DNA from: Arthrospira sp. PCC 9108
GTDB lineage: Bacteria > Cyanobacteriota > Cyanobacteriia > Cyanobacteriales > Microcoleaceae
NCBI GenBank assembly: GCA_016745315.1
Contig: CP066886.1
Coordinates: 961,501 to 1,025,500 of the forward strand
Direction: 5' to 3'
Length of the DNA: 64,000 nucleotides
Both the position numbers and the translations under genes were made by a program. The notes beneath the pieces were generated by a model. That model saw nothing but the letters and a program-made list of their open reading frames with translations. It ran no database searches and was not told where the DNA came from. This document shows, in pieces, positions 1 to 8,448 of this stretch. Numbering within the stretch: position 1 is the first letter of the stretch; each line of letters starts with the position of its first letter.

Positions 1-1267
1 GGCGCTGACCCAAACGTTCCATACAACTCCCTACAGCCTCTTCTGGAACATCTAAAACCAGATATTCAAAGGGTTCGCAGGGTTGACCGCTAACTTCTCG
101 GTAAATTACCTGGGGTTGGGATACTTGGAACTCGTAACCCTCCCGGCGCATATTTTCAATTAAAATACCTAGATGGAGTTCCCCACGACCGGAAACCATG
201 AATTTATCAGGGGAGTCGGTTTCTTCAACCCGCAGGGCGACGTTAGTTTCTAATTCTCGCATTAAGCGATCGCGCAATTGTCGAGAAGTCACATAAGTAC
301 CTTCCTGACCTGCAAACGGGGAATCATTCACCGAGAAAGCCATTTGCAAGGTCGGTTCATCAACCCGGATTAAAGGTAAAGCCTGGGGTTCATTAGGACA
401 GGTAATCGTTTCCCCAATATTTGCATCACTGAAACCAGCCACAGCTACTAGGTTTCCGGCGCTAGAGGATTCTAAATCAATCCGGCTCAGGCCTTCAAAT
501 CCCATTAACTTGGTGATTTTGCTACGGACTACCTCGCCATTTTCCTTAACTAAAGCAGCCTGTTGTCCGGCTCTAATCACCCCATTATGGATTTTACCAA
601 TCACGATACGGCCGACATATTCGGAATAGTCTAGGGTGGTAACTTGCAGTTGTAGGGGCTTTTCTGGGTCGCCTACAGGTGGTGGTACATGGTCGATAAT
701 ATACTCAAACAGGGGTTTCATATCTACCCCTTCCTCTTCCAAGTCCTGTTTGGCGTATCCTGCTAAACCTGATGCAAACAGATAGGGAAATTCGCACTGA
801 TCATCATCTGCCCCTAGTTCCAAGAATAGGTCGAGAACTTTATCAACTGCGCCATAGGGTTCGGCACGGGGGCGATCGATTTTGTTAATCACCACAATGG
901 GGCGGAGTCCCTTTTCTAGCGCCTTTTTCAGGACAAAGCGCGTTTGAGGCATCGGGCCTTCGTTAGCATCGACAATCAGTATACAGCCATCAACCATACC
1001 TAGCACCCGTTCCACTTCTCCGCCAAAGTCGGCGTGGCCGGGGGTATCGACAATATTAATTAGTGTTTCTCCGTAGCGAACGGCGGTATTTTTAGAGAGA
1101 ATCGTAATTCCCCTTTCCCGTTCAATATCATTGGAGTCCATAATACAGTCCGGGACATCTTCCCCTTCCCGGAAAATACCGGACTGTTTGAGAAGAGCAT
1201 CTACTAATGTGGTTTTGCCGTGATCGACGTGAGCGATAATAGCAACGTTGCGAATGGGAAGAGACAT
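1..1267 (-). CDS. typA: Ribosome-associated GTPase TypA/BipA, 3' end outside the window
   Basis: Translational GTPase of the EF-G/LepA superfamily that acts on the ribosome in stress and low-temperature growth. Read from position 1267 the protein begins MSLPIRNVAIIAHVDHGKTT, so the P-loop AHVDHGKT lies at residues 12-19. DTPGH (74-78) and NKID (128-131) follow, which gives a complete G domain, then the domain II beta-barrel and the start of the EF-G-like domain. About 422 residues are visible; the family has about 597, so the C-terminal third is cut off by the window edge. The start is the ATG just before the universal N-terminal GTPase motif. Its 5' side faces a tandem-repeat block that separates it from nadA on the same strand, so an operon is unlikely. 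Confidence 0.95.
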   Translation of the reverse strand, partial: MSLPIRNVAIIAHVDHGKTTLVDALLKQSGIFREGEDVPDCIMDSNDIERERGITILSKNTAVRYGETLINIVDTPGHADFGGEVERVLGMVDGCILIVDANEGPMPQTRFVLKKALEKGLRPIVVINKIDRPRAEPYGAVDKVLDLFLELGADDDQCEFPYLFASGLAGYAKQDLEEEGVDMKPLFEYIIDHVPPPVGDPEKPLQLQVTTLDYSEYVGRIVIGKIHNGVIRAGQQAALVKENGEVVRSKITKLMGFEGLSRIDLESSSAGNLVAVAGFSDANIGETITCPNEPQALPLIRVDEPTLQMAFSVNDSPFAGQEGTYVTSRQLRDRLMRELETNVALRVEETDSPDKFMVSGRGELHLGILIENMRREGYEFQVSQPQVIYREVSGQPCEPFEYLVLDVPEEAVGSCMERLGQR

Positions 1268-1372
1268 ACTTGATCAGTTGGGATAACAGAGATTATCTGG
1301 AAATGCAAAAATTTCACATCTCTTAATAATTTTAACCTATCTGGCCGAAACTCACAAAAAAACCTTTCCTTT

Positions 1373-1404
1373 CCCCCTCTCCCCCTCTCCCCCTCTCCCC
1401 CTCT
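1373..1404. repeat. 8-bp tandem repeat (CCCCCTCT) x4
   Basis: Four exact copies of CCCCCTCT run head to tail, followed by CCCC. The tract directly borders the larger tandem array at 1410-1850 and lies upstream of typA. It is a pyrimidine-only low-complexity run, so slippage is likely to change its length between isolates. Confidence 0.85.
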
Positions 1405-1409
1405 CCCCA

Positions 1410-1850
1410 GAGGGCGGGTTTATTCATCTTCGCGCCCCTAGTGAAGACATTAGACAGGTTGAGAGAGAGGGCGGGTTTATTCATCTTCTCCCCCCTAGTG
1501 AAGAAATTAGACAGGTTGAGAGAGAGGGCGGGTTTATTCATCTTCGCGCCCCTAGTGAAGACATTAGACAGGTTGAGAGAGAGGACGGGTTTATTTATCT
1601 TCGCGCCCCTAGTGGAGGAATTAGACAGGTTGAGAGAGAGGGCGGGCGGGTTTATTCATCTTCGCGCCCCTAGTGGAGGAATTAGACAGGTTGAGAGAGA
1701 GGGCGGGCGGGTTTATTCATCTTCGCGCCCCTAGTGGAGGAATTAGACAGGTTTGGAGGGCGGGTTTATTCATCTTCGCGCCCCTAGTGGAGGAATTAGA
1801 CAGGTTTGGAGGGCGGGTTTATTCATCTTCGCGCCCCTAGTGAAGACATT
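1410..1850. repeat. Intergenic tandem repeat, eight copies of a 53-61 bp unit
   Basis: Eight head-to-tail copies share the core TTCATCTTCGCGCCCCTAGT with small changes (one copy has TCTCCCCCC, another TTTATC). The units also carry AGACAGGTTGAGAGAGAG linkers. Unit length drifts from about 58 to 61 and then to 53 bp as the GGGC/GGGCGGGC and GAGAGAGAG parts vary. The last copy ends in CGCCGAACCCGCCCC, so a single unit is bounded by GGCGGGTT and AACCCGCC as an inverted repeat. This suggests a hairpin-type mobile mini-element that expanded in tandem. It sits between nadA (ends 1923) and typA. Open frames across it reflect only the repeat and are not genes. Confidence 0.9.
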
Positions 1851-1922
1851 CGCCGAACCCGCCCCTACATGATATTGCCCTCTCCCAGAGGTAGACAGAG
1901 AAGGATTTACATTCCCTATTAA

Positions 1923-2888
1923 TTAACTCATTTCTAACATCCGCTGAATAGGTCGCAATGCCGCCTCTATGGTAGATTGGGGTAAGGTGATTTCTGGCTG
2001 TCTATTTTTCATAGATAAATAGAGTTTTTCGAGGGTGTTTAGCCTCATGTGGGGACACTCATTGCAGGCGCAACTGTTCATGGGGGGCGCGGCAATAAAC
2101 TGTTTGGCGGGAGCCTCTTTTTTCATTTGGTGAATAATTCCGGGTTCTGTAACTACAATAAAAGTGGAATTTGCACTTTCTTTGACGTACTTTAATAAAG
2201 CAGTGGTAGAACCGATATAATTAGCATGACGTAAAACTGGGGGTTCACATTCGGGGTGAGCAATAATTTCCGCGCCGGGATATTCAATCTGTAGCTGCAC
2301 AATTTTCTTTTCGGAGAAATTCTCATGCACCATGCAAGCCCCCTCCCATAATAGCATTTCTCGTTGAGTTTCTGCCATGACATAGCGCCCTAAGTTGCGA
2401 TCGGGTGCAAAAATAATTGGCTGATCTGCGGGAATTTGGCTAACTATTTTGACGGCATTAGCACTGGTGCAGATGATATCACTCATCGCCTTAATGTCGG
2501 CAGTGCAATTAATATAAGATACCACTAAATGGTCAGGATGGGCAGCTTTGAAGGCAGCGAAAGCATGGGGAGGACAACTATCAGCTAGAGAACATCCGGC
2601 ATTAAGATCGGGGAGTAAAACCTGTTTTTCTGGATTGAGAATTTTAGCGGTTTCTGCCATGAAGTGAACCCCGGCAAATACAATAACATCTGCATGGGTT
2701 TCGGCAGCTTGGCGCGACAGTCCTAGGGAGTCGCCAATATAGTCGGCGATGTCCTGAATATCGGGGTCTTGGTAATAGTGGGCCAGCACGATCGCATTTA
2801 GGTCTTTCTTTAAAGTGGCGATCGCCTCAAACAAGTCCTCTGGCTTCTCATATTGGGTCGGTTGTCGGTCTAAAGTCGCTGCAAACAT
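1923..2888 (-). CDS. nadA: Quinolinate synthase NadA
   Basis: Condenses iminoaspartate with dihydroxyacetone phosphate to quinolinate in de novo NAD synthesis; a cytosolic [4Fe-4S] enzyme. At 321 residues it has the normal length of the family. The three cysteine positions expected to hold the cluster are visible: C99 in NAGCSLADSCP, C213 in HPECEPP and C277 in CNECPHMRLN. The threefold pseudo-symmetric features HYYQDP (about 37-42), GVHFMAETA (73-81) and PDRNLG (161-166) are present. The ATG at 2888 gives the canonical N-terminal extension. It lies divergent to the phosphoesterase at 3017, with about 128 bp between them for both promoters. No nadB or nadC is adjacent. Confidence 0.97.
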   Translation of the reverse strand: MFAATLDRQPTQYEKPEDLFEAIATLKKDLNAIVLAHYYQDPDIQDIADYIGDSLGLSRQAAETHADVIVFAGVHFMAETAKILNPEKQVLLPDLNAGCSLADSCPPHAFAAFKAAHPDHLVVSYINCTADIKAMSDIICTSANAVKIVSQIPADQPIIFAPDRNLGRYVMAETQREMLLWEGACMVHENFSEKKIVQLQIEYPGAEIIAHPECEPPVLRHANYIGSTTALLKYVKESANSTFIVVTEPGIIHQMKKEAPAKQFIAAPPMNSCACNECPHMRLNTLEKLYLSMKNRQPEITLPQSTIEAALRPIQRMLEMS

Positions 2889-3016
2889 CAGTTGACCTCT
2901 GGTTTGTGATTCTCTAATTCCTAATTATAGTTGAATTCACCAAAAATAGTAAAGCCAGAAATCTCAACCTGGGGTCGCAACAACTTATCCTAGAAAAAAA
3001 CGTACTATCAGATACA

Positions 3017-3913
3017 ATGAGCCCATCACCGGAATTAACTATCAAAATTGCCCTAATTGGAGATATCCACGACCAATGGGAACCAGAAGATGAGATAGCC
3101 TTAAAACAGTTGGGGGTAGACTTAGCCCTATTTGTAGGTGATTTTGGTAATGAAGCCCTAGAGGTGGTTAAGGCGATCGCTCAGTTAGATTTACCCAAGG
3201 CGGTAGTGTTTGGAAACCATGACGCTTGGTATAGCATGACCGAGTGGGGTCGCCAAAAATGCCCTTACGATCGCACCCGGGAAGACCGGGTGCAAACCCA
3301 AATTGATCTGCTGGGACCCGCCCACGTGGGCTATGGAAAACGAGATTTTCCTGAGTTAGGATTAACGGTTGTCGGTACTCGGCCCTTTAGTTGGGGAGGG
3401 CCACAATGGACTAATCAAGAATTTTATCAAACCCGCTTTGGTGTCAACAGCAACCAAGAATCAAGCGATCGCATTTTAGCCCAAGTTAAAAACGCCGCCT
3501 ATGACCAGATTATTTTTTTGGGACATAACGGCCCTAGTGGTTTAGGAGACACCCCAGAATCACCCTGTGGTAAAGACTGGAAACCCATTGGCGGTGACTA
3601 TGGCGACCCCGACTTTGCCGAAGCTATTACCCAAACCCGCAATTACGGAAAAACTATCCCCCTAGTCGGTTTTGGTCATATGCACCACACCCTCCGCCAT
3701 ACTAAAGCCTATCTGCGGAAATCCCTAGCTGTCGATGAACATCAGACTATATATCTTAATGCTGCCAGTGTCCCACGCATTCAAGGCACAGGATCTGATA
3801 AATATAGACATTTTGCGATCGCTATACTGAAACAGGGTCAAATTCGGGAAGCCTCCCATATTTGGGTCAACTCTCAAGGTCAGATCATCCAACAACAACA
3901 TCTATACCCATAG
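3017..3913 (+). CDS. TIGR04168-type metallophosphoesterase
   Basis: Calcineurin-like phosphoesterase of a family found in cyanobacteria and plastids; the physiological substrate is not known. The two-metal motifs are all present in order: GDIHDQW near residue 15, GDFGN near 41, GNHDAW near 66, GHNGP near 169 and GFGHMHH near 218. At 298 residues it has the size of the single-domain family. There is no signal peptide, so it should be cytosolic. The ATG at 3017 is preceded by an AT-rich leader without a strong Shine-Dalgarno sequence. It stands alone between nadA (divergent) and psbU (convergent). Confidence 0.85.
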   Translation: MSPSPELTIKIALIGDIHDQWEPEDEIALKQLGVDLALFVGDFGNEALEVVKAIAQLDLPKAVVFGNHDAWYSMTEWGRQKCPYDRTREDRVQTQIDLLGPAHVGYGKRDFPELGLTVVGTRPFSWGGPQWTNQEFYQTRFGVNSNQESSDRILAQVKNAAYDQIIFLGHNGPSGLGDTPESPCGKDWKPIGGDYGDPDFAEAITQTRNYGKTIPLVGFGHMHHTLRHTKAYLRKSLAVDEHQTIYLNAASVPRIQGTGSDKYRHFAIAILKQGQIREASHIWVNSQGQIIQQQHLYP

Positions 3914-4062
3914 ACCACAAAAACGAACCGCCCCCTTTTCTCACAGACCCACACCGACTTAGGGCGCGTTGTCCATAGAAATGGCGGCGGTTATAAATTC
4001 TTAGCCTGATTCCTAGCCTAGAATAGTTACATTTTAGCCATCAACTGATTCTCTACTCCAAC

Positions 4063-4497
4063 CTAGTCATAGACTCCGGTATTGAGGCGGAAATCTCCTT
4101 CCTGTAGAATCGGCTCTACCGGAGTGATGGTAAACTCACCGATATAGCGTTCTATAATCTCTTTCTGGGCATCGGTTAACCCCGGAATTTCTAATACTTC
4201 CTGCACTGAATCATAGGGCGCTGCGTCAATGATCATTTTGGCCAATGTGGGAAACATTCCCGGATATTGACGGAATTCTCGGATTGAGCTATTATTCAAA
4301 TCCAGTTTTTTCCCAAATTCAGTGCCCAGCTTTGCATCAGCTTTGTTTCTGCGGTTAACTTCCGCCAAAACTGGTGCTGGCAGACTTGGTAATTGAACAA
4401 AACTCAAATCCGCTGCCCATGCAGACTGAGGGGCACTCCATCCTAGCAAACCTACCAACAAGCCTACTAACGCTAATACCTGACCCAATCGTTTCAT
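4063..4497 (-). CDS. psbU: Photosystem II extrinsic protein PsbU
   Basis: 12-kDa extrinsic subunit on the lumenal face of photosystem II that stabilises the oxygen-evolving cluster. The 144-residue precursor has a typical Sec signal: MKR, a hydrophobic stretch VGLLVGLLGW, and an AWA cleavage site at residues 26-28. Mature PsbU therefore starts near ADLSF. The mature part contains the family features DLNNSSIREFRQYPGMFPTL and a helix-hairpin-helix-like segment (VLEIPGLTDAQKEII) and ends GVYD. It is monocistronic by context: the genes on either side are 450 bp away or convergent. Confidence 0.97.
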   Translation of the reverse strand: MKRLGQVLALVGLLVGLLGWSAPQSAWAADLSFVQLPSLPAPVLAEVNRRNKADAKLGTEFGKKLDLNNSSIREFRQYPGMFPTLAKMIIDAAPYDSVQEVLEIPGLTDAQKEIIERYIGEFTITPVEPILQEGDFRLNTGVYD

Positions 4498-4753
4498 TAA
4501 ATCTCTTCTCCCATTTGTTCTAAACTACATAGACAGAATCCACAAAATCTGTATTACGAATCCTGCAATATTGTTGAATATACCCCAACACCGGACATTT
4601 GCCGGAAAATAATTCGGAATTGTCGATCATGGATCGTTCCACCCCTTCCCCTCTCAATTGTCAATTCCTGCACAATTTGATATTCCTCAACCCGCCACCA
4701 TTAGGCAATAGCCAATCTCCGGGAATTATTAATTGTTAATTGTCCTCGGAATT

Positions 4754-4934
4754 ATGTTAAGTTTTGTAACAAGCCCCCTCGTCACAAGTAGGGGGGTGGG
4801 GGTTGCTTTCTGAGTTTATTTATGCTATTATGCTAAATGATGGGAGTATTGACATAATTTTATTGATGGCACAGATTACAATTATGTAATATATGTCAAT
4901 ATTGTATCAAGATTCGGGGCGACCTGTCAACCCT
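4754..4934 (+). repeat. Dispersed intergenic element, copy A
   Basis: This segment in the 450-bp gene-free gap between psbU and the SRPBCC gene resembles, in opposite orientation, the sequence at 13828-14022. Shared blocks in the same order are ATGTTAA-TTTTGTAA, GGGGGTTGCTTT, GCTATTAT, ATGGGA-TATTGACA, AGATTACAATTAT and CTGTCAACCCT. The rest of the gap (4498-4753) holds no gene that I can support. TTGACA within the element looks like a -35 box, but no good -10 at 17 bp is seen. It may be a MITE-like repeat or a small RNA gene. Confidence 0.6.
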
Positions 4935-4949
4935 TCCCATAAATAAAGT

Positions 4950-5396
4950 TCAGCGATTAGCATAATAATCTAAAGCATAATCCCTAAAACGTTCCAAATC
5001 CTTAGCAATAGTAGACTCAACGACACCCCCCAAAAAAAGATTATCCATAATCTTACCTAACAGACCGGGAATAGCATAAGACACGGAGAGGCGGACAATA
5101 CTACTACCATGGCGATCGTAAAAACGGATAGCGCCTCGGTTAGGCAACCCATCGACTGATTCCCATTGGATAATCTGATGTGGAATCTCTTTAAGAATGC
5201 GAGAAAGCCAGCTAAATTCAAAGTTACCACTAGCCAACTTCCACTTAGAAAGTTCTGGGTTTTCTTCCAATATATTCACGGACTCAATCCACTTCATCCA
5301 CCGTGGCATTTGTTCTAAATCCGACCATAAATCCCATGCGATATCAATGGGAACATTAACTTCTATTTGCACGCTATGTTCTAACCAATCAGCCAT
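4950..5396 (-). CDS. SRPBCC (START-like) family protein downstream of zds
   Basis: 148-residue single-domain protein of the polyketide-cyclase/dehydrase-like SRPBCC fold, which forms a deep hydrophobic ligand pocket. The family pattern is clear: an N-terminal strand with VQIEVNVPIDIAWDLWSDLEQMPRWM, a central IQWESVDGLPNRG, and a long C-terminal helix. It ends the transcription unit that begins with zds, 90 bp upstream on the same strand. In cyanobacteria this neighbour is often found beside zds, so a role near carotenoid or lipid handling is possible but unproven. No signal peptide or membrane segment. Confidence 0.85.
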   Translation of the reverse strand: MADWLEHSVQIEVNVPIDIAWDLWSDLEQMPRWMKWIESVNILEENPELSKWKLASGNFEFSWLSRILKEIPHQIIQWESVDGLPNRGAIRFYDRHGSSIVRLSVSYAIPGLLGKIMDNLFLGGVVESTIAKDLERFRDYALDYYANR

Positions 5397-5485
5397 TTGA
5401 GTTACTTAATTATTAAGGTGTGAGGTAGTTTATATTGAGGCATAGTCCCCGCCCTACTTATAGCAAGCCAGACAGGGACAATATT

Positions 5486-6958
5486 TTAGCTCTGTACCCC
5501 CAGCTTGCTTAGTTCCAAAAAGTTAGGGGCATTTTCCAGGATAACACGGGCAGCCTGTCGCCCGGAGAGGGTAGCACCTTCCATGCTATCAATATAATCC
5601 TGTTGTGTGTAACTACCAGCTAAGAAAAAGTTAGCAACGGGAGTTTTTTGGGGGGGACGGTAGGGGTCCATTCCGGGGGCTTCCCGATAGAGGGACTGGG
5701 CTAGTTTAACTACACTATACCAAGTCATATTTAACTCTCGGGAAGAGGGGAAAAGTTGGTGAACTTGCTGGAGAACATGATTGGCGATCGCCTCATTATT
5801 TTGTTTAATAAAAGGGTCGCCCGGAGTTAAAACCAACTGTAGCAGAGAACCCTGTCCTGAGCGGTAATAATCTCCCGGACTGGTTAAAGCCAAATCAGCA
5901 AAACAGGAGAAATCGGCATCAGCAGTATAGAGTAAGTTATCTATACCCACGGCTTTTTCTAACTGTTGGCGTGCGAGTGAGTCTTGGAGTTCTGTTACCC
6001 AACCATCAAAGCGTAATTGCACTGTGGCTACGGGAACAGTATCTAACTTGTAAATGTTGTCAAATTCCGGCCATTTTCGCCAAGCCTCTGGGAGCATTTT
6101 TTGAGCCCCAGGAACATCACAGGCGCAAACATAAGCATCTGCAATAATGGTTTCTTCGGCTTCCCCTTGGGCGACCACCAAGCCAGTGACACGGGTTTTA
6201 CCGTCAATTTCTGTAAACTGAATTTCTCTGACCCGTCGTCGCAGATGAATTTTAGCGCCCCGTTGTTGGAGATAGTTAACAATAGGTTTATGGAGATATT
6301 CCGCCGGAGACCCTTCCAACATTCGCAAGACGGAGGCTTCGCTTTTGGCTGCGAAAAACTGGAAAATCGTGAGCATACAGCGCGCGGAGATATTTTCAGT
6401 ATCGATAAAACCCAAAGCATAGGCGATGGGGTTCCACATCCGTTTTAGGCTACCTTCAGACCCTCCCTGGCGGCGAAACCAGTCCGCAAAACTGACTTTA
6501 TCTAGGTCTCGAATGTTTCTCATGGCTCCCTCAAAGTCCACCAAACCCCGGACAATGGGGCTAGTTCCCAGGGCGATCGCATTTTGCAATTTATCCTGGA
6601 CGGAAAGCTGAGAAGTGGTGAAAAAGGCTTTTAGTCCGTTGAAGGGTGCGCCAGTAAAGAAGCGAAAATCTAAACTTCCGATCACGCCGCCGGGGTTGAC
6701 AAAGCAGTGAATATGGTCTTTTAATCGCAGATTCTCAAAGGCTCCCACCTTTTTCATTAAATCAAATAGTTGGTAGTAGCAGCCAAAAAAGACGTGCAGA
6801 CCCATTTCGACATGATTACCTTCTGGGTCTACCCAACTACCTACTTTACCACCCACAAAGGGGCGGGACTCAAATAGTTCTACTTCATGTCCAGCATCAA
6901 CCAGATCAACAGCCGTGGCCATGCCAGCTAATCCAGCTCCAGCGATCGCAACCCGCAT
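5486..6958 (-). CDS. zds: 9,9'-di-cis-zeta-carotene desaturase
   Basis: FAD/plastoquinone-dependent desaturase that turns zeta-carotene into lycopene through neurosporene, on thylakoid membranes. 490 residues, the usual size of CrtQ/Zds. The N-terminal Rossmann motif is GAGLAGM (7-13), followed by LFESRPFVGGKVGSW, which is characteristic of plant-type carotene desaturases. The C-terminal FAD-closing motif LAGSYTQQDYIDSMEGA is intact. HVFFGCYYQLF near residue 55 favours Zds over phytoene desaturase. An SRPBCC gene follows at 90 bp, probably co-transcribed. Confidence 0.95.
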   Translation of the reverse strand: MRVAIAGAGLAGMATAVDLVDAGHEVELFESRPFVGGKVGSWVDPEGNHVEMGLHVFFGCYYQLFDLMKKVGAFENLRLKDHIHCFVNPGGVIGSLDFRFFTGAPFNGLKAFFTTSQLSVQDKLQNAIALGTSPIVRGLVDFEGAMRNIRDLDKVSFADWFRRQGGSEGSLKRMWNPIAYALGFIDTENISARCMLTIFQFFAAKSEASVLRMLEGSPAEYLHKPIVNYLQQRGAKIHLRRRVREIQFTEIDGKTRVTGLVVAQGEAEETIIADAYVCACDVPGAQKMLPEAWRKWPEFDNIYKLDTVPVATVQLRFDGWVTELQDSLARQQLEKAVGIDNLLYTADADFSCFADLALTSPGDYYRSGQGSLLQLVLTPGDPFIKQNNEAIANHVLQQVHQLFPSSRELNMTWYSVVKLAQSLYREAPGMDPYRPPQKTPVANFFLAGSYTQQDYIDSMEGATLSGRQAARVILENAPNFLELSKLGVQS

Positions 6959-7008
6959 CCTACATTATCCTTAACAGTTCCTTTACGAATTTTAACAATA
7001 AAGTGATG

Positions 7009-7353
7009 CTACTGATCGATTTTTCGTTCAATTTTCCAGTTATGGGACTTGCAGATTGATTCTAGCATCTCCACAAAGCTGTCGATCCTGGCTTTTCCCG
7101 CACCATAACCTAGATTTAAAAAACCGACATCTCCACCAGCAGTGATGACATCAATTTCACAATAGTCAAATTCGGCATAGTTTAAAATTATCGTGGTTGA
7201 CAAATTGGCGGAAATTCGCGCCGAAAAGGACTCCTCGACTAAGATATTGACATTCCCAATAGTGCGGACAATGACATCAGGGAAGTAGTCGCGCAATTCA
7301 TGAACTAGCTGATCTAAATAAGAACCCCGTAGGATAACTGTTTGAATATTCAT
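7009..7353 (-). CDS. Conserved small protein of unknown function
   Basis: 114 residues, mixed alpha/beta, no signal peptide or membrane helix, no motif that I recognise. It starts MNIQTVILRG and contains a patch (YAEFDYCEIDVITAGGDVG) followed by a glycine-rich turn and a C-terminal helix. Codon use is like its neighbours and the frame has a clear start, so I take it as real. It lies 50 bp upstream of zds on the same strand and could share its transcript. Function unknown. Confidence 0.65.
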   Translation of the reverse strand: MNIQTVILRGSYLDQLVHELRDYFPDVIVRTIGNVNILVEESFSARISANLSTTIILNYAEFDYCEIDVITAGGDVGFLNLGYGAGKARIDSFVEMLESICKSHNWKIERKIDQ

Positions 7354-7955
7354 AGGGTGATTGGCTTGTAAATCTTATTACCTGATAGGAGTTCACCGCT
7401 GAGAATTAGCCGAGAATTACCCGGCTGTCCTCAAAGTTTCACCTTGGTGGATCTAACCCTATCTCTGTTATTATCCTGCCATCTGGGAGAAAATGATTCA
7501 GTTTTCCAAAAAACTTAATATAGTGACCACAGAACCCCAGCCTTAATCATATCCGCCCTCATGCTGAACCAATTGTATAACTGAAAAGTTTTATGTAACT
7601 GAGAATACACTGAATGATTATGTCTATGGTACAATGCGATCGGGTTCTCAGTCAATTATCACAACTGGCAACTGGGTTCATATTATCACTTTTGAGAAGT
7701 TTTATCACTATGGTACTCAGTCTATGGGTTGAGACTATTCTGATTACCCGCTGTCTGGGGACGTTCTAAGTTGATGTCCATCAAATAAATTGCCGAAATC
7801 TATCCAATAAGTTATATTGGTTGTTGCTACACTGGATCTAGGGTAAGATTTATTGAGAACATGGCAGGGCTAATTTACCAACCAGCCCCTAAACTTCCGC
7901 CTACCAGATACATGGTTGCTGTCTGAACCCACATTTAATCAACATCAAGGTGCTT
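7354..7955. other. Gene-free stretch of about 600 bp
   Basis: No open frame of coding character on either strand. It holds a perfect extended -10 shape, TGGTACAAT at 7627-7635 on the + strand, more than 300 bp ahead of the next gene. A small hairpin GGGCT-N12-AGCCC lies at 7867-7888. A long untranslated leader or a small RNA is possible, but nothing further supports it. Confidence 0.4.
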
Positions 7956-8444
7956 ATGAAAACAATTTTATTTTTGTCTACAGGAAATGACTATCTGAGT
8001 CGATTTTCTGAGTATTTGTTTAATTATTTGGCGGAAACCAGGGGCTTGAGTTGGCGGGCTTATTCGGCTTTATTACCAGTAGATAAAAGCCATTATTCTA
8101 GTAATTATTCAATGGGGGCGATCGCCTTAGAAGTGATTTCGGAATTGGAGAAGCGGGGTATTTCCTTAGATTATTCTGTCCGAACCATCAGACCCGTATC
8201 CCAAATTAACTTTAAAAATGCCAATAAAATTATTGCCATTGAGGAATCAATATATCGTCCGTTAATGGTTAAACGATATCCTTCCTGGGTGAACACGGTG
8301 GAGTATTGGAATATATCCGATGTGAAACCAGCGAGCCGGGAGTTGTCTTTACAGCAGCTAGAAAAGCGGATTAACCAAATCATTGACCAGTTCACACCCA
8401 GTCGGGGAAATTTAGCCTCTGTGTGGGCGGGATATGATGACTAA
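7956..8444 (+). CDS. Low-molecular-weight phosphatase-fold protein without catalytic residues
   Basis: 162 residues from the ATG at 7956. An upstream in-frame GTG at 7950 is less likely because AAGG at 7947-7950 sits correctly for 7956. The N-terminus MKTILFLSTGNDYLSRFSE aligns with the P-loop of cyanobacterial LMW protein tyrosine phosphatases, whose signature is C-x5-R-S. Here residue 8 is Ser instead of the nucleophilic Cys and residue 14 is Leu instead of Arg, so phosphate chemistry should be lost. The rest (DYSVRTIRPV, a helical C-terminus) still fits the fold. A binding or regulatory role is inferred. Its end is 4 bp from the convergent permease gene. Confidence 0.7.
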   Translation: MKTILFLSTGNDYLSRFSEYLFNYLAETRGLSWRAYSALLPVDKSHYSSNYSMGAIALEVISELEKRGISLDYSVRTIRPVSQINFKNANKIIAIEESIYRPLMVKRYPSWVNTVEYWNISDVKPASRELSLQQLEKRINQIIDQFTPSRGNLASVWAGYDD

Positions 8445-8448
8445 TGGC

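Noticed and set aside
1441..1734. Open frames of 69-97 codons with repeated LDRLRERAGLFIF or MNKPALSLNLSN units
   Set aside because: They are only translations of the intergenic tandem repeat, are open on both strands, and have no ribosome site.
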